Positions 60,711 through 64,000 of a stretch of 64,000 bases of DNA are shown piece after piece. The first letter of the stretch is position 1; every line of letters begins with the position of its first letter. The DNA is from Verrucomicrobiota bacterium (GTDB lineage: Bacteria > Verrucomicrobiota > Verrucomicrobiia > Opitutales > Opitutaceae). The translations under genes and the position numbers were made by a program. The stretch covers positions 53,312-117,311 of the forward strand of contig JAEYWP010000015.1 in NCBI GenBank assembly GCA_023428905.1, written 5' to 3'. The notes under the pieces are model-generated. The model was given only the letters and a program-made list of their open reading frames with translations, ran no database searches and was not told the origin of the DNA.

Positions 60711-61997
60711 ATGGCTCCCGAACCTTCTTCCCGGCGGCGCACGCTGCTGATTGTCAGCCTGCTCCTCCTCGCCCTCGCCCTCGCCCTCGTGCTTCTGGTG
60801 CGCTGCAAGCGCACGCCGGCCCCTGCGGAGTCGGGTCCGGCCGCAGCGACCTCCGCCCCATCCGCGACCAAAGTCACGGAAACCGCCGTGCCGCCGAGTC
60901 CGCCCCCCGCGCCGCGCGAGGCCGTCGCCGAGGTGCTCGGCGACGCAACAGTGAAGGCCCCGGCTGAGGTTCCCGCCGGCGCGGCGTTCACCGTCTCCTG
61001 GACCGGACCGGACAATGAGCAGGATTTTGTCACGATCGTGCCAAAAGAGTCACCAGCCGACACCTACAAGAGTTACCAGGACACGCGGCGCGGCCCCACC
61101 GCCACCCTCACCGCGGCGATGGAACCCGGCGACTATGAGGTTCGCTACGTGACCGGCAAATCGCGGGCCGTCCTCGCCCGATCCGCGGTGCGGGTGCTCC
61201 CCGTCGCTGCGACCCTCGAGGCTCCTGCCTCCGCCGTCCTCGGTTCGGTGGTGCCCGTCGCGTGGACAGGCCCGAACAATGACGGTGATTATGTCACCAT
61301 CGTCATGCACGGCACACCCGACGGCACGTATGCAAAATACAGTGACACAAAGAACGGGCCGCAGCTCTCGGTGACAGCCCCGGCGGAAACCGGCCAGGCC
61401 GAAATCCGTTACGTCAGCGGCCAGGGGGCCAGGGTGCTTGCACGCCGTGCCCTCACGCTCCTCGCCCCCGAGGTTTCCCTGGACGCACCCGCGGAGGCGG
61501 TGGCCGGTACGAAGGTGCAGGTGACCTGGGTGGGGCCAAAGAACTCGGGCGACTACATCACCATCGTTCCGAAGGCGCTGCCGGAGGGGCAATACAAGGG
61601 ATACGCCGACGCCGACCGTGGCTCGCCCGTCGACATCACCGTTCCGATCGACCCCGGTCCCTGCGAAATCCGTTATGTCAGCGGCCAGGGGGCAAAGACC
61701 CTGAAGCGCCGCGACCTCACGGTGGTCGCCGCCCGCATCACGTTGGAGGCGGCGGACACCGCCCGGGTCGGCCAGCCGGTGGAGATCACCTGGTCGGGTC
61801 CGAACAACGACGGCGACTACCTCACCATCGTCCCCCGCGCCGCCGCCGCCGATGTGTATCAGGATTATGCCGACGCACGCCGCGGCTCTCCGGTCTCGAT
61901 CAACGCCACCAAACAACCCGGCCCGGCGGAAATCCGGTACATCAGCGGCCAGGGCAGGCGCATCCTTGCCCGCCGGGACCTGGTGGTGGAGCCCTGA
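60711..61997 (+). CDS. Membrane-anchored protein with four tandem beta-repeats
   Basis: A 428-residue protein with an N-terminal membrane segment (LLIVSLLLLALALALVLLV), an Ala/Pro linker to about residue 85, then four ~85-residue repeats. Each has the core pattern W-x-G-P-x-N-x-x-D-(Y/F)-(V/I/L)-T-I-V (SWTGPDNEQDFVTIV, AWTGPNNDGDYVTIV, TWVGPKNSGDYITIV, TWSGPNNDGDYLTIV) and ends EIRY(V/I)SGQG plus LARR or LKRR. The same repeat is known as an accessory domain of some secreted von Willebrand A proteins, but no VWA domain is present here. Likely an extracytoplasmic binding or adhesion protein; ligand unknown. ATG 60711. Confidence 0.82.
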   Translation: MAPEPSSRRRTLLIVSLLLLALALALVLLVRCKRTPAPAESGPAAATSAPSATKVTETAVPPSPPPAPREAVAEVLGDATVKAPAEVPAGAAFTVSWTGPDNEQDFVTIVPKESPADTYKSYQDTRRGPTATLTAAMEPGDYEVRYVTGKSRAVLARSAVRVLPVAATLEAPASAVLGSVVPVAWTGPNNDGDYVTIVMHGTPDGTYAKYSDTKNGPQLSVTAPAETGQAEIRYVSGQGARVLARRALTLLAPEVSLDAPAEAVAGTKVQVTWVGPKNSGDYITIVPKALPEGQYKGYADADRGSPVDITVPIDPGPCEIRYVSGQGAKTLKRRDLTVVAARITLEAADTARVGQPVEITWSGPNNDGDYLTIVPRAAAADVYQDYADARRGSPVSINATKQPGPAEIRYISGQGRRILARRDLVVEP

Positions 61998-62111
61998 CCG
62001 TGCAAGCGGCTCGCCATTAGCAGGCTTTCACCGGGCGAAAGCGGGCCGGCTAGGGCGCCGCGCGAAGGACGGTGACTTGCGGCGCCAGGCGGTTCCGGCA
62101 AGCTGGTTTCC

Positions 62112-63209
62112 ATGAACGACTCCCGGCTTCGCACGCCGCCGCGCTCCATCCTGCACCGCTATGAATTTGCCAGCGACAACACCGCCGGGATCTGCCCGGA
62201 GGCGTGGGCCTCGCTGGAGCTGGCAAACCGCAGCTTTGTGCCTTCCTACGGCACCGACGCGTGGACCGAACGCGCCTGTGACCTGATTCGGCAAACCTTC
62301 CAGAAGCCCGATGCCGAGATCTTTTTTGTCTTCAACGGGACCGCCGCCAACTCGCTGGTGCTGGCCGCCCTTTGCCAGAGTTACCACAGCGTGATCTGCC
62401 ATGAGCTCGCCCACGTGGAGACGGACGAGTGCGGCGCGCCGGAGTTTTTTTCCAACGGCACCAAGATCCTGGTGGGGCAGGGTGGGGATGGAAAACTGAC
62501 CGCGGCGGAGGTCGAGCGGCTGATCCTCAAGCGCACCGACGTGCATTACCCGAAACCGCGCGTTGTCTCGCTCACGCAGTCCACCGAGACCGGGACGGTG
62601 TATTCATCCGAGGAGGTCGCCGCCATCACGTCGGTCGCGCGCAAATACGGACTCTACACCCACATGGATGGCGCGCGTTTTGCCAACGCCTTTGCCACCC
62701 TGAAGGGTCGTGAACATCTCTCGCCGGCGGACGTGACCTGGCGGGTGGGGGTGGATGCCCTTTGTTTTGGCGGGACGAAAAACGGTATGAACACAACCGA
62801 GGCGGTCGTCTTTTTTAATCCTGCGCTCGCCCGAGAATTTGAATACCGCTGCAAACAGGCCGGCCAGCTCTCGTCGAAGATGCGCCTGCAGAGTTCGCAA
62901 TGGGTGGGCATGCTCGAAACCGGTGCCTGGATCCGCAATGCCCAGCACGCAAACGCGATGGCGACCCTCCTCGCACAGGAACTAAAGACCGTCCCCGGTG
63001 TGACCCTCGCCCGCGAACCGGAGGCCAATGCGGTGTTTGCCTTCTTTGCCCCCGACGTGGCGGACGCGATGGCGGCGCGCGGCTGGCACTTCTACAACTT
63101 TATTGGCGCGCAGGGCTACCGGCTGATGTGCTCCTGGGCCCTGCAGCCGGAGACGGTGACCGCCTTTGTCGCCGACCTCCGAGCCGCCTCCGCCGCGTTG
63201 CTCCCCTAG
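62112..63209 (+). CDS. Low-specificity L-threonine aldolase-type PLP enzyme
   Basis: A 365-residue fold-type I PLP enzyme of the beta-eliminating lyase/threonine aldolase family: FASDNTAGICPEAWASL at the N-terminus, FFVFNGTAANSLVLAAL, CHELAHVETDECGAPEFF, THMDGARFANAFATL (the Asp that holds the pyridine ring), and the Schiff-base lysine K223 in CFGGTKNGM. It would split L-threonine or allo-threonine to glycine and acetaldehyde. No neighbouring gene shares the pathway. Start ATG 62112. Confidence 0.9.
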   Translation: MNDSRLRTPPRSILHRYEFASDNTAGICPEAWASLELANRSFVPSYGTDAWTERACDLIRQTFQKPDAEIFFVFNGTAANSLVLAALCQSYHSVICHELAHVETDECGAPEFFSNGTKILVGQGGDGKLTAAEVERLILKRTDVHYPKPRVVSLTQSTETGTVYSSEEVAAITSVARKYGLYTHMDGARFANAFATLKGREHLSPADVTWRVGVDALCFGGTKNGMNTTEAVVFFNPALAREFEYRCKQAGQLSSKMRLQSSQWVGMLETGAWIRNAQHANAMATLLAQELKTVPGVTLAREPEANAVFAFFAPDVADAMAARGWHFYNFIGAQGYRLMCSWALQPETVTAFVADLRAASAALLP

Positions 63210-63335
63210 GGCGCCACGGCGCAGGCGTGCACCGCGTTACGGTCTTCCATCATCGGTCGCGGCCAGACGCGGGTGAGCGCGCGTCCCAAATGGGCGTCGG
63301 CTCCCGCCCGCATTGGGACCGGCTTGACCAGGCAC

Positions 63336-63368
63336 AAAAAAAACCGCGGCCCTCGGGCGCGCGGTTTT
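63336..63368 (-). terminator. Intrinsic terminator of the DUF4870 gene
   Basis: AAAACCGCG (63340-63348) and CGCGGTTTT (63360-63368) form a 9-bp stem; inside, GCCC-TC-GGGC extends the fold. Read on minus, an eight-base T-run follows the stem, 25 bases past the stop of the gene at 63393. On plus it lies about 130 bases after the aldolase stop. Confidence 0.8.
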
Positions 63369-63392
63369 CTGTAGGGTGGGAGGCGCGTCGGA

Positions 63393-63758
63393 TCAGTTGA
63401 AGGCGCCGGCAAACCACTTCTCGAAATGCTGGCCGACGACCGGGATGGGCTTGAGCTCGCCCTTCACCGCATTGATCAGGCCCATGACCCACAAGGCGAG
63501 GATCGCGAAGGTCAGCGCCAGGGAGGTCAGCCAGCCGATGATCGGAATAAAGCCGAGGATCGTGGACGCGATCATCAGGGCGATCGAGGTGATCATCAGG
63601 CCGAGGGACTGGCGGAGGTGGTAGGCGCCGAGCACCGTCTTCTTCGAACTGTGAAGGACGATGGCGACGATGAAGCCGATCAGGGTCAGGTACGCGAGAA
63701 TCGCGGTGGTCTTGTCGTCGGCGGACGAGGTTGGGACGGTCGAAACGGGAGTGCTCAT
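63393..63758 (-). CDS. DUF4870-type small membrane protein
   Basis: A 121-residue protein with three predicted membrane segments (ILAYLTLIGFIVAIVLH, LMITSIALMIASTILGFIPIIGWL, LALTFAILALWVMGLINAV). TAILAYLTLIGFIVA and VLGAYHLRQSLGLMI match the DUF4870 family of small Tic20/YtcA-like membrane proteins of unknown role. It ends KWFAGAFN. Its own terminator follows at 63336-63368 and composite repeat copy C lies upstream at 63.9 kb. Confidence 0.87.
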   Translation of the reverse strand: MSTPVSTVPTSSADDKTTAILAYLTLIGFIVAIVLHSSKKTVLGAYHLRQSLGLMITSIALMIASTILGFIPIIGWLTSLALTFAILALWVMGLINAVKGELKPIPVVGQHFEKWFAGAFN

Positions 63759-63892
63759 GGGTGAGGAGATAAACGTGCATAGCGGCGTCGCGAATAACGA
63801 GGTGCAGGCGCCGACAACGGAGGCATCTTACCGAATCCACGACGGGGCACCACTAGCCAGATGCCTAGCAGCGCCTCGGGGGGAAGCTGAGG

Positions 63893-64000
63893 CCGGCCGG
63901 CTCCACCGGCCGGAATGGCGCGCGCCGGAGGCGCGCGAGTGACCAGTGACCAGTGACCAGTGACCAGTGACCAGTGACCAGTGACCAGTGACCAGTGACC
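63893..64000 (+). repeat. Composite intergenic repeat element, copy C (runs off window)
   Basis: Two CG hairpins, CCGGCCGG-CTCCA-CCGGCCGG (63893-63913) and CGCGCGC-CGGAG-GCGCGCG (63919-63937) joined by an AATGG word, are followed by nine units of a 7-base repeat, CCAGTGA (63938-64000), reaching the window edge. It matches copy A at 8.1 kb in hairpin, loop and order of parts, and lies upstream of a minus-strand gene like the other two. Confidence 0.75.

Noticed and set aside
63938..64000. Assembly artefact as the explanation of the terminal 7-base repeat
   Set aside because: The same words with the same hairpin occur inside the window at 8.1 and 13.2 kb with variation, so the repeat is real, although its exact copy number could be affected by assembly.

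Overview
The window is a GC-rich (roughly two-thirds G+C), densely coded chromosomal segment with no rRNA, tRNA, CRISPR array, transposase or phage gene that I can see. Gene content points to the Verrucomicrobia, most likely the Opitutaceae: secreted GH10 xylanases (one with paired C-terminal modules), a DUF5060/DUF4038 glycoside hydrolase, ASPIC/UnbV, ThuA and SMP-30 type proteins, a DUF5916 outer-membrane-type protein, a chlamydia-like class Ic ribonucleotide reductase (Chlamydiae are PVC relatives), few Shine-Dalgarno sequences, and short heptamer-rich repeats between genes. The assignment is inference from content, not a database match.

Layout. 1-1.7 kb: 3' part of a DUF5916 protein. 1.9-13.2 kb (minus): a DNA-repair block of two translationally coupled pairs, an AddB-like nuclease with an AddA-like helicase-nuclease, then SbcD with SbcC. 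13.4-18.1 kb: a transglutaminase/DUF2126 protein diverging from a zinc-binding metallopeptidase. 18.1-23.0 kb: nrdB-nrdA behind a probable pair of NrdR boxes; the R2 subunit lacks the radical tyrosine and has the all-glutamate first metal site of Mn/Fe class Ic enzymes. 23-31 kb: acetyltransferases, a coupled CRTAC1-like/FKBP pair, a DUF5060/DUF4038 hydrolase and an SDR. 31-35.4 kb: a phospholipase D-like protein, two ion channels (potassium type with a zinc-ribbon tail; bacterial sodium type) and a solute-binding protein. 35.4-41.2 kb: two surface-polysaccharide genes, an MFS transporter and an SUV3-type helicase. 41.3-46.7 kb: two chemoreceptors, a small secreted protein and a tandem adenylate kinase whose second P-loop has lost its lysine. 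46.8-64 kb: ThuA, HD hydrolase, two GH10 xylanases, PRC-barrel, DUF892, S9 peptidase, YebC, DedA, SMP-30, PAP2, a four-repeat anchored protein, a threonine aldolase and a DUF4870 protein.

The least explained material lies between genes. Three loci (about 8.1, 13.2 and 63.9 kb) share a composite element made of a CGCG-rich hairpin, GAATG-type words and CCAGTGA repeats, each upstream of a minus-strand gene. A second family based on ACGGATG words forms long imperfect inverted repeats between 54.3 and 56.8 kb and includes two copies of a roughly 95-base element with a conserved loop. A third is an uneven array of GGGACAGGC units at 51.16-51.41 kb. At several genes the stop codon lies inside such a repeat, suggesting that repeat insertion or expansion reshapes gene ends. 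Functionally the window combines housekeeping (dNTP synthesis, DNA repair, nucleotide balance) with plant-polysaccharide use, signalling and envelope functions.
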